The notes under the pieces were generated by a model. It saw only the letters and a program-made list of their open reading frames with translations. It was not told where the DNA came from and did not search any database. Below, in pieces: positions 8,084 to 16,824 of a stretch of DNA of 64,000 nt (within the stretch, counting starts at the first letter, position 1; each line of letters opens with the position of its first letter). The position numbers and the translations under genes are program-made. The stretch is from Streptomyces termitum. GTDB lineage: Bacteria > Actinomycetota > Actinomycetes > Streptomycetales > Streptomycetaceae. The stretch spans positions 67,150 through 131,149 of the forward strand of contig NZ_BMUL01000002.1 of assembly GCF_014650175.1 (NCBI RefSeq), given 5' to 3'.

Positions 8084-9250
8084 GTGCCGTCCATACGCCC
8101 GTCCCGGCCCGTGCTGGCCGCCGTCGCCCTGGCCGTCTCCCTCACCGCCTGCTCGGCCGGGTCCGGGGGCGGTCCCGCCGCCCCGTCGGCCGCGGCGGAC
8201 GGGGCGCCCCCGAAGGTGTCCGTGGTGGCCCCGGCGGCCGGGAAGCAGGTGACGGTGACGGCGTCCGGCGGGACGCTGGCGTCGGTGACGGTGACCGACG
8301 CGGCGGGCGGCCGGCTCGCGGGCCGGGCGGCGGCGGGCGGGGCCCGCTGGACGTCGGACCGGAAGGCGGCGCCGGGGGCGTCGTACACGGTCGCGGTGGT
8401 GTCGCGGAGCACCGGCGGGAAGGAGACGACGACGCGGTCCGCCTTCACCACGCAGAAGGCCGGGGCGGTCAACCGGCTGACGCTGGCGCCCGGGAAGGAC
8501 ACCACCGTCGGCATCGGGCAGCCGCTGTCGATCGTCTTCGACCGGCCGGTGCGCCGGAAGGCCGACGTGGAACGGCAGTTGAAGGTCACGACGTCGAACG
8601 GCACCGAGGGCTCGTGGGGCTGGATCACCGACCACTCGGGCCGCGACCGGGTCGACTGGCGGCCCCGGGAGTACTGGAAGCCGGGCACGAGGGTCGTCCT
8701 GGAGGCGGACCTCAACGGGACGGACTCCGGCGGCGGCTGGTTCGTACGGGACTACCGGACCTCCTTCACGATCGGCGCGGCGCAGGTGGTGAAGGTGGAC
8801 CTCGACGCCAAGCGGCTCTCCCTGGTGCGGGACGGGCGGACGGTCCGCACGGTCCCGGTCTCCGGCGGCACGCCCGGCGGCGACAAGCGGTCCTGGCGGG
8901 GAACGGCCGTGCTGATGGCGAAGGAGGGCACGATCCGGATGAACTCGGAGACGGTCGGGCTCGGCGACGCCTACGACAAGATGGTCGACTACTCGATGCG
9001 GCTGACCTGGTCGGGCATGTACACGCACGCGGCGCCGTGGAACGCGGCGTACTTCGGCCGCGCCAACAGGAGCTCCGGCTGCATCGGGATGAGCACGGCC
9101 GACGCCCGGTCCTTCTACGACGCGGTCCGCGTCGGCGACCCCTTCGAGATCAGCGGCGGCGACACGAAGGGCGTGGTCGCGGAGGGCAACGGCTACGGGG
9201 CGTGGAACACCCCCTGGGCGAAGTGGCGGGCCAAGAGCGCGCTGCGCTGA
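8084..9250 (+). CDS. L,D-transpeptidase lipoprotein (YkuD domain)
   Basis: A 388-residue exported L,D-transpeptidase, which makes 3-3 peptidoglycan cross-links. The N-terminal signal carries a lipobox (AVSLTAC, Cys near residue 23). Two Ig-like regions lie at about 45-125 and 130-230, and a C-terminal YkuD catalytic domain lies at about 240-380. The catalytic region reads MYTHAAPWN, then SSGCIGMS with nucleophile C333. The arrangement of Ig-like domains before YkuD matches the LdtMt/LppS group of actinobacteria. GTG at 8084 is preceded by GGAGG at seven bases. It is divergent from femX and murJ-like genes, consistent with a shared envelope role. Confidence 0.92.
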   Translation: MPSIRPSRPVLAAVALAVSLTACSAGSGGGPAAPSAAADGAPPKVSVVAPAAGKQVTVTASGGTLASVTVTDAAGGRLAGRAAAGGARWTSDRKAAPGASYTVAVVSRSTGGKETTTRSAFTTQKAGAVNRLTLAPGKDTTVGIGQPLSIVFDRPVRRKADVERQLKVTTSNGTEGSWGWITDHSGRDRVDWRPREYWKPGTRVVLEADLNGTDSGGGWFVRDYRTSFTIGAAQVVKVDLDAKRLSLVRDGRTVRTVPVSGGTPGGDKRSWRGTAVLMAKEGTIRMNSETVGLGDAYDKMVDYSMRLTWSGMYTHAAPWNAAYFGRANRSSGCIGMSTADARSFYDAVRVGDPFEISGGDTKGVVAEGNGYGAWNTPWAKWRAKSALR

Positions 9251-9270
9251 GCCGCGCTGCGCTGAGCCGC
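9241..9270. repeat. Perfect tandem duplication of 15 bp over a stop codon
   Basis: GCTGCGCTGAGCCGC occurs twice head to tail; the first copy contains the last codons and the TGA of the L,D-transpeptidase. The rest of the gap up to 9333 is a low-complexity series of CCGCGCCCG-like units and holds no gene. Confidence 0.85.
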
Positions 9271-9333
9271 GCCGCGCCCGCCGCGCCCGCTGCGCCCGGC
9301 CCGACCGGCGCGGCCCCGGGAAGCGGCGCGGTC

Positions 9334-9987
9334 TCAGGGGGCGGCGCACTCCCAGACCAGCACCTCGGCCGGGTCCGCCGCCGCGAGGACGAGGCCCCGC
9401 TCCCCGGTGGCCCGGACCGCGTCGCCCGCCGCCAGGGCCGTACCGCCCAGGGCGACCCTCCCCCGGACCACGTGGACGTACAGCGCGGCCGCGTCGGGCA
9501 GCGGCACCTCCTCGCCCGCCGCCGGGCGGTGGACATGCAGGACGGCGCCCGCCGCGGGCAGCGCGTACCGGCCGGGAAGCTCGCGGACCAGCTCGTACGA
9601 GGGCTCCCCACCGGGCTCGCGCGGGGCCAGCCACATCTGGACGAAGACCAGGGGGGCGGCGCCGTCGTTGCGCTCGGTGTGCCGGACGCCGGCCGCCGAG
9701 GAGAGGTGCTGGAGGTCGCCGGGGCGGACGGTCGTGCGGTGCCCGGCCGAGTCGCGGTGGGTGAGCTCGCCCTCCGCCACCCAGGTCACGATCTCGGTGT
9801 GGGAGTGCGGGTGCTCACCGAAGCCGGCGCCCGGCGCGAGCCGCTCCTCGTTGACCGCGAGGAGCGGGCCGAAGCGGAGGTTGTCGGGGTCGTAGTACGG
9901 CCCGAAGGACAGGGCGTGCCGGGTCTCGACACCGGCCTCGGGGTCGCCGCCCGGATACCGCTCGCCGGCGCGCTGGATGCGTATCAC
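9334..9987 (-). CDS. Pirin-like bicupin protein
   Basis: A 217-residue pirin family protein of the cupin superfamily; bacterial pirins are metal-binding and some act as quercetinases or bind dehydrogenase complexes. The metal-site segment GEHPHSHTEIVTWVAEGELTHRDSAG supplies the usual His and Glu ligands, followed by LQHLSSAAGVRHTERN. A second, degenerate cupin covers residues 120-215. GTG at 9987 was preferred over a start 51 bases upstream because the conserved pirin N-terminus (IRIQRAGERY) begins there. It is divergent from fasR with an 82-base gap. A physiological role cannot be stated. Confidence 0.87.
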   Translation of the reverse strand: MIRIQRAGERYPGGDPEAGVETRHALSFGPYYDPDNLRFGPLLAVNEERLAPGAGFGEHPHSHTEIVTWVAEGELTHRDSAGHRTTVRPGDLQHLSSAAGVRHTERNDGAAPLVFVQMWLAPREPGGEPSYELVRELPGRYALPAAGAVLHVHRPAAGEEVPLPDAAALYVHVVRGRVALGGTALAAGDAVRATGERGLVLAAADPAEVLVWECAAP

Positions 9988-10069
9988 CCCACGTACGGTA
10001 GCGCGGCGACCGGCGGCGAAACCGCCCCGACCCCGCACGTCGGCGCCCGGATGAGGCAGTCTTGTCCCC

Positions 10070-11251
10070 GTGTCTGAACCCGCGAACGCCGCTCATCCCC
10101 ACGCCGCGACCCTGAAGCGACTCGAACAGTCCTCCGGGCGGCTGGCCGCCAACGCCATCGCCCGCATGGACGAGACGCTGCCGTGGTACCGGGCGATGCC
10201 GCCCGAGAACCGCTCGTGGATCGGCCTGGTCGCGCAGGCGGGCATCGCCGCGTTCACCGAGTGGTTCCGGCATCCGGAGACCCCGCAGGCCATCTCGACG
10301 GACGTCTTCGGGACCGCGCCGCGCGAGCTGACCCGGGCGATCACGCTGCGGCAGACCGTGGAGATGGTCCGCACCACCATCGAGGTGATGGAGGCGGCCA
10401 TCGACGAGGTCGCCGCGCCCGGCGACGCGTCGGTGCTGCGCGAGGCGCTGCTCGTCTACGCCCGGGAGATCGCCTTCGCGACGGCCCAGGTCTACGCGCA
10501 GGCGGCGGAGGCGCGCGGCGCCTGGGACGCCCGCCTGGAGTCGCTGGTGGTCAACGCGGTGCTGTCCGGGGAGGCCGACGAGGGCGCCGTCTCGCGGGCC
10601 GCCGCGCTCGGCTGGAACTCCCCCGACCACGTCTGCGTGGTGCTCGGCACCGCCCCCGACGGGGACAGCGAGCTGACCGTGGAGGCGATCCGGCGGGCCG
10701 CCCGGCACGCCAAGCTCCAGGTGCTCACCGGGGTCCTCGGCGCCCGCCTGGTGGTGATCGCGGGCGGCTCCGACAATCCGCTGGCGGTGGCGAAGGCGCT
10801 GATCGGGCCGTACGCGCCGGGGGCGGTGGTGGCCGGCCCGGTGGTGCCCGACCTGCTGGCGGCGACCCGCTCCGCGCAGGCGGCGGCGGCCGGCCTGAAG
10901 GCGTGCACGGCCTGGCAGGACGCACCCCGGCCGGTGCTCGCGGACGACCTCCTGCCGGAGCGCGCCATCGCCTCCGACCCGTCGGCCCGCGAGCAGCTGG
11001 TGGAGGAGATCTACAGACCGCTGGAGGAAGCGGGCTCGGCCCTGCTGGAAACTCTGAGTGTCTACCTGGAGCAGGCCAGCAGCCTGGAAGGCGCGGCGAG
11101 GATGCTCTTCGTCCACCCGAACACCGTGCGCTACCGGCTTCGACGTGTGACCGACGTCACCGGCTGGTCACCCTCCGATGTCCGATCCGCCTTCACCCTG
11201 CGAATCGCGCTCATCCTCGGACGCTTGGCCGACGCGGATCAGCCGTCCTAG
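10070..11251 (+). CDS. fasR: FasR, PucR-type activator of fatty acid synthesis genes
   Basis: A 393-residue regulator with a C-terminal PucR-type helix-turn-helix (LEGAARMLFVHPNTVRYRLRRVTDVTGW, about residues 340-372). The middle region is GGDEF-like and degenerate, and the N-terminal region is helical. It lies directly upstream of fabD-fabH-acpP-fabF in the same orientation, the position of FasR in Streptomyces coelicolor, where it is a known activator of this operon. GTG at 10070 has no strong Shine-Dalgarno sequence, so a short or absent leader is possible. The fab promoter appears to lie within the last codons of this gene. The assignment rests on gene order plus domain type and is therefore strong. 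Confidence 0.9.
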   Translation: MSEPANAAHPHAATLKRLEQSSGRLAANAIARMDETLPWYRAMPPENRSWIGLVAQAGIAAFTEWFRHPETPQAISTDVFGTAPRELTRAITLRQTVEMVRTTIEVMEAAIDEVAAPGDASVLREALLVYAREIAFATAQVYAQAAEARGAWDARLESLVVNAVLSGEADEGAVSRAAALGWNSPDHVCVVLGTAPDGDSELTVEAIRRAARHAKLQVLTGVLGARLVVIAGGSDNPLAVAKALIGPYAPGAVVAGPVVPDLLAATRSAQAAAAGLKACTAWQDAPRPVLADDLLPERAIASDPSAREQLVEEIYRPLEEAGSALLETLSVYLEQASSLEGAARMLFVHPNTVRYRLRRVTDVTGWSPSDVRSAFTLRIALILGRLADADQPS

Positions 11252-11254
11252 ACT
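11225..11254 (+). promoter_or_regulatory. Probable promoter of the fabD operon
   Basis: TTGGCC at 11225-11230 and TAGACT at 11249-11254 are separated by 18 bases, a good match to a housekeeping Streptomyces promoter. It overlaps the 3' end of fasR (stop at 11251) and would give a leader of about 80 bases before fabD. Confidence 0.5.
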
Positions 11255-11259
11255 TTTGT

Positions 11260-11319
11260 GGGACACCGACAATTCCCCCGACGGTTCTTCGTCCCTGTCC
11301 TCACGGGCGCGGGACACCG
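11260..11319. promoter_or_regulatory. Direct repeats in the fabD leader
   Basis: The 9-bp sequence GGGACACCG occurs at 11260-11268 and again at 11311-11319, with starts 51 bases apart, close to five helical turns. They lie between fasR and fabD. They are candidate FasR or other regulator sites; only the repeat itself is seen. Confidence 0.4.
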
Positions 11320-11340
11320 TCCCCAAGAGAGAGTGTGAGG

Positions 11341-12258
11341 GTGCTCGTACTCGTCGCTCCCGGCCAAGGCGCCCAGACGCCCGGCTTCCTGACCCCCTGG
11401 CTCGAACTCCCCGGTGCCGCCGACCGCCTCGCGGCCTGGTCCGAGGAGATCGGGCTCGACCTCGTGCACTACGGCACGAAGGCGGACGCGGACGAGATCC
11501 GCGACACCGCCGTCGCCCAGCCACTGCTGGTCGCGGCCGGTCTCCTCTCCGCCGCCGCCCTCGGTGAGACCGCCCCCGGCGCGATCGCCGGTCACAGCGT
11601 CGGCGAGTTCACCGCCGCGGCGCTGGCGGGCGTCCTCGACGCCACCGCCGCCCTGAAGCTGGTCCGCGCCCGCGGCCTGGCGATGGCCGACGCCGCCGCG
11701 ATCGCCCCGACCGGCATGGCGGCCCTGCTCGGCGGCGACCCCGAGGTGACCGTCCCGCACCTGGAGAAGCTCGGCCTGACCCCGGCCAACGTGAACGGCG
11801 CGGGCCAGATCGTCGCCGCCGGCACCCTGGAGCAGCTGGCCGCCCTGGAGGCGGACAAGCCCGAGGGCGTCCGCCGGGTGATCGCCCTGAAGGTCGCCGG
11901 CGCCTTCCACACGCACCACATGGCCCCCGCGGTCGCCACCCTGGAGCGGGCGGCGAAGGAGCTGGCCCCGGCCGATCCGAACGTGACGTATGTCTCCAAC
12001 AAGGACGGCCGGGCCGTCGGCACCGGCGCGGAGGTCCTCTCCCGCCTGGTCGGCCAGGTCGCCAATCCGGTCCGCTGGGACCTGTGCATGGAGACCTTCC
12101 GGAGCCTCGGCGCCACCGCGCTGGTCGAGGTCTGCCCCGGCGGCACCCTCACCGGCATCGCCAAGCGCGCGATGCCCGGCGTGGCCACGGTGGCGCTCAA
12201 GACTCCCGACGACCTGGACGCGGCCCGTACGCTCGTCGCCGAGCACACGGCCGTCTGA
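11341..12258 (+). CDS. fabD: Malonyl-CoA:ACP transacylase FabD
   Basis: A 305-residue transacylase that loads malonyl groups from CoA onto ACP for type II fatty acid synthesis; in Streptomyces it also serves type II polyketide synthases. The nucleophile elbow GHSVGE holds S86, the N-terminal APGQGAQ forms the oxyanion region, and FHTHHM carries the catalytic His. GTG at 11341 was chosen over GTG at 11335 because the family protein begins with the LVLVAPGQG strand; a GA-rich stretch (11326-11333) serves as a weak ribosome binding site. First gene of fabD-fabH-acpP-fabF, 18 bases before fabH. Confidence 0.97.
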   Translation: MLVLVAPGQGAQTPGFLTPWLELPGAADRLAAWSEEIGLDLVHYGTKADADEIRDTAVAQPLLVAAGLLSAAALGETAPGAIAGHSVGEFTAAALAGVLDATAALKLVRARGLAMADAAAIAPTGMAALLGGDPEVTVPHLEKLGLTPANVNGAGQIVAAGTLEQLAALEADKPEGVRRVIALKVAGAFHTHHMAPAVATLERAAKELAPADPNVTYVSNKDGRAVGTGAEVLSRLVGQVANPVRWDLCMETFRSLGATALVEVCPGGTLTGIAKRAMPGVATVALKTPDDLDAARTLVAEHTAV

Positions 12259-12276
12259 CGAGGAGTGTCGAGAACC

Positions 12277-13308
12277 ATGTCGAAGATCAAGCCCAGCAAG
12301 GGCGCCCCGTACGCGCGCATCATGGGCGTGGGCGGCTACCGCCCGGTCCGGGTCGTGCCCAACGAGGTGATCCTCGAGAAGATCGACTCGTCCGACGAGT
12401 GGATCCGCTCGCGCTCGGGCATCGCCACCCGCCACTGGGCCTCCCCCGAGGAGACCGTGACCGCGATGTCGGTCGAGGCGTCCGGCAAGGCGATCGCCGC
12501 GGCCGGGATCTCCCCCGAGCAGATCGGCGCCGTCGTCGTCTCGACGGTCTCGCACTTCAAGCAGACCCCGGCCGTCGCCACCGAGATCGCCGACAAGATC
12601 GGCGCCGGGAAGCCGGCCGCCTTCGACATCTCCGCCGGCTGCGCGGGCTTCGGCTACGGCCTGACCCTCGCCAAGGGCATGATCGTCGAGGGTTCCGCGG
12701 AATACGTGCTGGTCATCGGCGTGGAGCGGCTCAGCGACCTGACCGACCTGGAGGACCGCGCGACGGCCTTCCTGTTCGGCGACGGCGCGGGCGCCGTCGT
12801 GGTCGGCCCTTCCGACGAGCCGCACATCGGCCCCAGCGTCTGGGGCTCCGAGGGCGACAAGTCGGAGACCATCAAGCAGACCGTCCCGTGGAACGATTTT
12901 CACGTGGGCGACGTCACCAACCTCCCCCTCAACGAAGCGGGCGAGATCAAGTTCCCCGCCATCACGCAGGAGGGCCAGGCGGTCTTCCGCTGGGCCGTCT
13001 TCGAGATGGCGAAGGTGGCCCAGCAGGCGCTCGACGCCGCCGGCATCACGGCGGACGACCTGGACGTCTTCATCCCGCACCAGGCCAACATGCGGATCAT
13101 CGACTCGATGGTGAAGACCCTGAAGCTGCCGGAGCACGTCACCGTCGCCCGCGACGTCGAGACCACCGGCAACACGTCGGCCGCCTCGATCCCGCTCGCG
13201 ATGGAGCGGCTCCTGGCCACCGGACAGGCGAAGAGCGGCGACACCGCGCTCGTCATCGGCTTCGGGGCGGGTCTCGTCTTCGCCGCGACGGTCGTTACTC
13301 TCCCCTAG
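12277..13308 (+). CDS. fabH: 3-oxoacyl-ACP synthase III FabH
   Basis: A 343-residue initiating ketosynthase that condenses acyl-CoA starters with malonyl-ACP; in Streptomyces it prefers branched starters such as isobutyryl-CoA. The catalytic triad is visible: C122 in DISAGCAGFGYG, His in IPHQANMR, and Asn in TTGNTSAAS. The ATG at 12277 with AGGAG at 12261-12265 fits the family start MSKIKP; an earlier GTG at 12265 would add four residues. Compared with my recollection of the S. coelicolor protein there is a short insertion around residues 207-225 (VPWNDFHVGDVTNLPLNE), beside the substrate-channel region. The second gene of the operon, 57 bases before acpP. Confidence 0.96.
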   Translation: MSKIKPSKGAPYARIMGVGGYRPVRVVPNEVILEKIDSSDEWIRSRSGIATRHWASPEETVTAMSVEASGKAIAAAGISPEQIGAVVVSTVSHFKQTPAVATEIADKIGAGKPAAFDISAGCAGFGYGLTLAKGMIVEGSAEYVLVIGVERLSDLTDLEDRATAFLFGDGAGAVVVGPSDEPHIGPSVWGSEGDKSETIKQTVPWNDFHVGDVTNLPLNEAGEIKFPAITQEGQAVFRWAVFEMAKVAQQALDAAGITADDLDVFIPHQANMRIIDSMVKTLKLPEHVTVARDVETTGNTSAASIPLAMERLLATGQAKSGDTALVIGFGAGLVFAATVVTLP

Positions 13309-13365
13309 GCGACCGGGATCACCCGGCCGCCAACCCACCGAAGCAACCACAGAAGGAGCGCCACC

Positions 13366-13614
13366 ATGGCCTTCACCCAGGAGCAGCTCGTCGAAGGTCT
13401 CGCCGAGATCGTGAACGAGATCGCCGGCATCCCGGTCGAGGACGTCAAGCTGGACAAGTCCTTCACCGACGACCTGGACGTCGACTCCCTGTCGATGGTC
13501 GAGGTCGTCGTCGCCGCCGAGGAGCGCTTCGACGTCAAGATCCCCGACGAGGACGTCAAGAACCTCAAGACCGTGGGCGACGCCGTCGACTACATCCTCA
13601 AGCACCAGGCCTGA
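13366..13614 (+). CDS. acpP: Acyl carrier protein AcpP
   Basis: An 82-residue acidic carrier protein that holds growing acyl chains on phosphopantetheine. The attachment Ser is S41 in DVDSLSM. The four-helix ACP pattern and the acidic helix II (MVEVVVAAEERFDVKIPDEDVK) are complete. A strong ribosome binding site, AAGGAG, lies a few bases before the ATG, in keeping with high expression. It lies between fabH and fabF. A hairpin in the 103-base gap to fabF could raise its expression relative to fabF, which is inference. Confidence 0.97.
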   Translation: MAFTQEQLVEGLAEIVNEIAGIPVEDVKLDKSFTDDLDVDSLSMVEVVVAAEERFDVKIPDEDVKNLKTVGDAVDYILKHQA

Positions 13615-13660
13615 TCCGGCGCCCGCCGGCCCAGCCCTCCGCTGACGGCCGGCCCGGTCC

Positions 13661-13676
13661 GCCACCCGGCGGTGGC
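13661..13676 (+). promoter_or_regulatory. Small hairpin between acpP and fabF
   Basis: GCCACC and GGTGGC form a 6-bp stem with a CGGC loop inside the 103-base acpP-fabF gap. There is no U tract, so it is more likely an RNA-processing or partial attenuation element than a full terminator. Confidence 0.3.
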
Positions 13677-13717
13677 GCCGTCTTCCGACCATCACCACAC
13701 ATGGAGAACGAATTCCT

Positions 13718-14980
13718 GTGAGCTCGACCAATCGCACGGTGGTCGTCACCGGTATCGGCGCAACCACACCGCTGGGTGGCGACTCCGCCTCGACCTGGGA
13801 AGGTCTGATGGCAGGGCGCTCCGGCGTCAAGCCCCTGGAGGGCGAGCGCTTCGCCGAACTCCCGGTCCGCATCGCCGCGCTCGCCGCGGTGGACCCCGGC
13901 GACGTGCTGCCCCGCCCGCTCGCCCGCCGACTGGACCGCTCGGCGCAGTTCGCGCTGATCGCGGCCCGCGAGGCGTGGGCCGACGCGGGCTACACCGCCC
14001 CCGCCGGCGAGGACTCCGGCCTCGCGCCCGAGCGCCTCGGCACCGTCATCGCCTCCGGCATCGGCGGCGTCACCACCCTGCTCGACCAGTACGACGTGCT
14101 CAAGGAGAAGGGCGTCCGCCGCGTCTCCCCGCACACCGTGCCCATGCTGATGCCGAACGGCCCCTCCGCCAACGTGGGCCTGGAGGTGAACGCCCGCGCC
14201 GGCGTCCACACCCCGGTCTCCGCCTGCGCGTCCGGCGCCGAGGCGATCGGCTACGCCGTCGAGATGATCCGCACCGGCCGTGCCGACGTGGTCGTCGCCG
14301 GCGGCACCGAGGCCGCGATCCACCCGCTGCCGATCGCCGCCTTCGCCAACATGATGGCGATGTCCAAGAACAACGAGTCGCCGACGACGGCCTCGCGCCC
14401 CTACGACACCGGCCGCGACGGCTTCGTGCTCGGCGAGGGCGCCGGCGTCGTGATCCTGGAGTCCGAGGAGCACGCCAAGGCCCGCGGCGCGCGGATCTAC
14501 TGCGAGGCGCTCGGCCAGGGCCTGTCGGCCGACAGCCACCACATCGCGCAGCCCGAGCCGTCCGGCCGGGGCATCGCCGCCGCGCTCCAGCACCTGTTGG
14601 ACTCCACCGACCTGAAGCCGTCCGAGATCGTGCACCTCAACGCGCACGCCACCTCGACGCCGCAGGGCGACGTCGCCGAGATCAAGGCGCTGCGGAAGGT
14701 CCTCGGCGAGGACCTCGACCACGTGGCCGTCTCCGCGACCAAGTCGATGACCGGCCACCTCCTCGGCGGCGCGGGCGGCATCGAGACCGTCGCGACGGTC
14801 CTCGCCCTGCACCACCGCCTGGCCCCGCCGACCATCAACGTCGACGAGCTGGACCCCGAGGTCGACGCGGACATCGTCCGCGGCGAGCCCCGCCCCCTCC
14901 CCCAGGGCACCATCGCCGCGGTCAACAACTCCTTCGGCTTCGGCGGCCACAACGTGGTCCTGGCCTTCCGCAGCGTCTGA
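13718..14980 (+). CDS. fabF: 3-oxoacyl-ACP synthase II FabF
   Basis: A 420-residue elongating ketosynthase of fatty acid synthesis. The Cys-His-His triad is present: C170 in VSACASGAEA, His in NAHATSTPQGD, and His in SMTGHLLGGAGG, followed by the NSFGFGGHN block. GTG at 13718 follows a GGAG sequence at about ten bases. The protein is collinear with other FabF enzymes over its whole length, without the Gln substitution at the active Cys that marks chain-length factors. Last gene of the fab operon; a strong hairpin terminator follows. Confidence 0.97.
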   Translation: MSSTNRTVVVTGIGATTPLGGDSASTWEGLMAGRSGVKPLEGERFAELPVRIAALAAVDPGDVLPRPLARRLDRSAQFALIAAREAWADAGYTAPAGEDSGLAPERLGTVIASGIGGVTTLLDQYDVLKEKGVRRVSPHTVPMLMPNGPSANVGLEVNARAGVHTPVSACASGAEAIGYAVEMIRTGRADVVVAGGTEAAIHPLPIAAFANMMAMSKNNESPTTASRPYDTGRDGFVLGEGAGVVILESEEHAKARGARIYCEALGQGLSADSHHIAQPEPSGRGIAAALQHLLDSTDLKPSEIVHLNAHATSTPQGDVAEIKALRKVLGEDLDHVAVSATKSMTGHLLGGAGGIETVATVLALHHRLAPPTINVDELDPEVDADIVRGEPRPLPQGTIAAVNNSFGFGGHNVVLAFRSV

Positions 14981-15006
14981 CGCGGAGCGGTTCGCCGCAC
15001 GTACGC

Positions 15007-15043
15007 GGGAGCGGCCCCCCGGTTCTTCCGGGGGGCCGCTCCC
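15007..15043. terminator. Terminator between fabF and the DUF3145 gene
   Basis: A perfect 16-bp stem (15007-15022 with 15028-15043) closes a 5-base TTCTT loop. The stem is very GC-rich and lacks a U tract, as is usual in Streptomyces. It lies between convergent genes and can serve both. Confidence 0.85.
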
Positions 15044-15061
15044 GTAGGGGCGTACGGGGGG

Positions 15062-15556
15062 TCAGACGACCTGGTGGAGCCAGCGGACGGGGGCGCCCTC
15101 GCCGGCGTAGCGGAAGGGCTCCAGTTCGTCGTCCCAGGGCTTGCCGAGGAGTTTGGCGACCTCGGTCTCCAGGACGGTCTCGCCCCGGGCGGCGCGGGCG
15201 AGGGCGGCGCGGAGCCGGTCCTCGGGGACCAGGATGTCGCCGTGCATGCCGGTGACGGCGTGGAAGATGCCCAGGTCGGGGGTGGCGCTGTAGCGCTCGC
15301 CCTCGGCGGTGGGGCAGGGTTCGGCGGTCACCTCGAAGCGGAGCAACTGCCAGCCGCGGAGGGCGGAGGCGAGTTCGGAGGCGGTGCCGGTACGGCCCTG
15401 CCAGGAGAACTCGGCTCTCCAGGTGCCGGGGGCCGCGGGCTGGCGGATCCAGTCGAGCTGGACCCTCGCACCGAGGACGCCCGCCACCGCCCATTCGACG
15501 TGCGGGCAGAGCGCGCGCGGTGCGGAGTGTACGTACAGGACTCCACGTGTCGTCAC
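15062..15556 (-). CDS. DUF3145 family protein
   Basis: A 164-residue cytoplasmic protein of the actinobacterial DUF3145 family, known only as a conserved neighbour of the fatty acid synthase genes. Recognisable segments are TTRGVLYVHSAPRALCPHVEWA at the N-terminus, GTWRAEFSWQG, FHAVTGMHGDILVPEDRLR and the C-terminal KPWDDELEPFRYAGEG with VRWLHQVV. GTG at 15556 is preceded by GGAGG at about six bases, which decides the start; the much longer open frame upstream is an artefact of GC content. No catalytic motif is apparent and no function is known. Confidence 0.88.
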   Translation of the reverse strand: MTTRGVLYVHSAPRALCPHVEWAVAGVLGARVQLDWIRQPAAPGTWRAEFSWQGRTGTASELASALRGWQLLRFEVTAEPCPTAEGERYSATPDLGIFHAVTGMHGDILVPEDRLRAALARAARGETVLETEVAKLLGKPWDDELEPFRYAGEGAPVRWLHQVV

Positions 15557-15833
15557 CGGGACCTCCAGTGTGGGACGAGGTACGCCTTCCCAGCGGCCTC
15601 GGTGGACATCATCGGAAACGATAACCACGCGAGCCCCCGGGAAAGGGGCAGCGCGGGGCGTGATGTCGTGCACCGGAGCCGGTCGGCACGGGCGCGCCGC
15701 TGGTTCGACGGGGGAAAAGCTACCGTGCCGCGCCGCCGTCGGGGTGACGTACGGTCGGTCGGGGGCGGGTGGACACCAAGCTTTCACCCGCCGGGACATC
15801 CGCAGGACGCAGGACAGGACGAAGGAGGGGCCG

Positions 15834-16733
15834 GTGCCGTACGGCCGTCGCCGTTTCCGGACCACCGCCGTGGGAGCGCTGCTCGCCGCGACCGTGCTGG
15901 CGGGCTGCGCGGGCTCCCCCGCGCCCGCGCCCTCCAGCGCGCCCTCCGCGCCCGCCTCGACCGCCGCGCCGACGCCGTCCCCGCCGCCCGCGCCCTGGGT
16001 CTCCTCGCCCGCCTCCGTCGCCGCCGTCGGCGACTCGATCACCCGCGCCTTCGACGCCTGCGCGCTGCTCGCGGACTGCCCGGAGGCGTCCTGGGCGACC
16101 GGCACGGACCCGGCGGTGAACAGCCTGGCGCTGCGTCTGCTGGGCCCCGGGCGGGTCGCGGAGCACAGCTGGAACCTCGCGGAGAGCGGGTCGAGGATGG
16201 CGGCGCTGCCGGAGCAGATGGCGCGGGCGGCGGCCCGGCGGCCCGCGCTGGTCACGGTGATGTCGGGGGCCAACGACGCCTGCCGGCCGACGCCGGGCGG
16301 GATGACGCCGGTGGCGGATTTCCGCCGGTCCTTCGAGGCGGCGCTCGCCCGGCTGCGGCAGGACGCCCCCGGGGCCCGGGTGTACGTGGCGAGCGTGCCG
16401 GACCTGCTGCGGCTGTGGGAGACCGGCCGGGCGAGCCCGCTGGTGCGGCGGGTGTGGGAGCTGGGCGTCTGCGGCTCGATGCTGGCCGACCCGGAGGACC
16501 TGGGGGCGGCGGCGGCCGGGCGGCGCGCGGCGGTGCGGGACCGGGTGGTGGCGTACAACCGGGTGCTGGCCGAGGTGTGCGCCGCCGACGCGCTGTGCCG
16601 GTACGACGGCGGCGCCGTGTTCGGCTTCCGCTTCGACGGCACGCTGCTGAGCCGCTGGGACTGGTTCCATCCGAGCCGGGACGGTCAGGCGCGGCTGGCG
16701 GAGCTGGCGTACCGGCGGATCACCGCGCCCTGA
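15834..16733 (+). CDS. SGNH/GDSL hydrolase lipoprotein
   Basis: A 299-residue exported lipase/esterase-like protein. The signal peptide ends in a lipobox (TVLAGCAG, Cys near residue 24) and is followed by an Ala/Pro/Ser-rich linker of about 35 residues. The SGNH hydrolase domain shows block I AVGDSITRAF (nucleophile Ser), the block III-like SGANDA, and block V DWFHPSRDG with the Asp and His. Six Cys residues in the mature part could form disulfides. GTG at 15834 has AAGGAGG five bases upstream. The 277 bases between 15557 and 15833 hold the divergent promoter region and no gene. Its substrate is unknown; it is likely anchored on the outer cell face. Confidence 0.88.
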   Translation: MPYGRRRFRTTAVGALLAATVLAGCAGSPAPAPSSAPSAPASTAAPTPSPPPAPWVSSPASVAAVGDSITRAFDACALLADCPEASWATGTDPAVNSLALRLLGPGRVAEHSWNLAESGSRMAALPEQMARAAARRPALVTVMSGANDACRPTPGGMTPVADFRRSFEAALARLRQDAPGARVYVASVPDLLRLWETGRASPLVRRVWELGVCGSMLADPEDLGAAAAGRRAAVRDRVVAYNRVLAEVCAADALCRYDGGAVFGFRFDGTLLSRWDWFHPSRDGQARLAELAYRRITAP

Positions 16734-16824
16734 CCGCCGGGGCGGCTTCGGTGATCAGTTCGCCGGGTGCGTCGGCGGGGCCCGGGGTGGACGGGGCGGA
16801 CGCGGCGGCCGGGGAGCTGCGAGC

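Noticed and set aside
11248..13872. 874-residue open frame antisense to the fab operon
   Set aside because: Covers fabD, fabH and acpP on the wrong strand; composition reflects codon position bias only.
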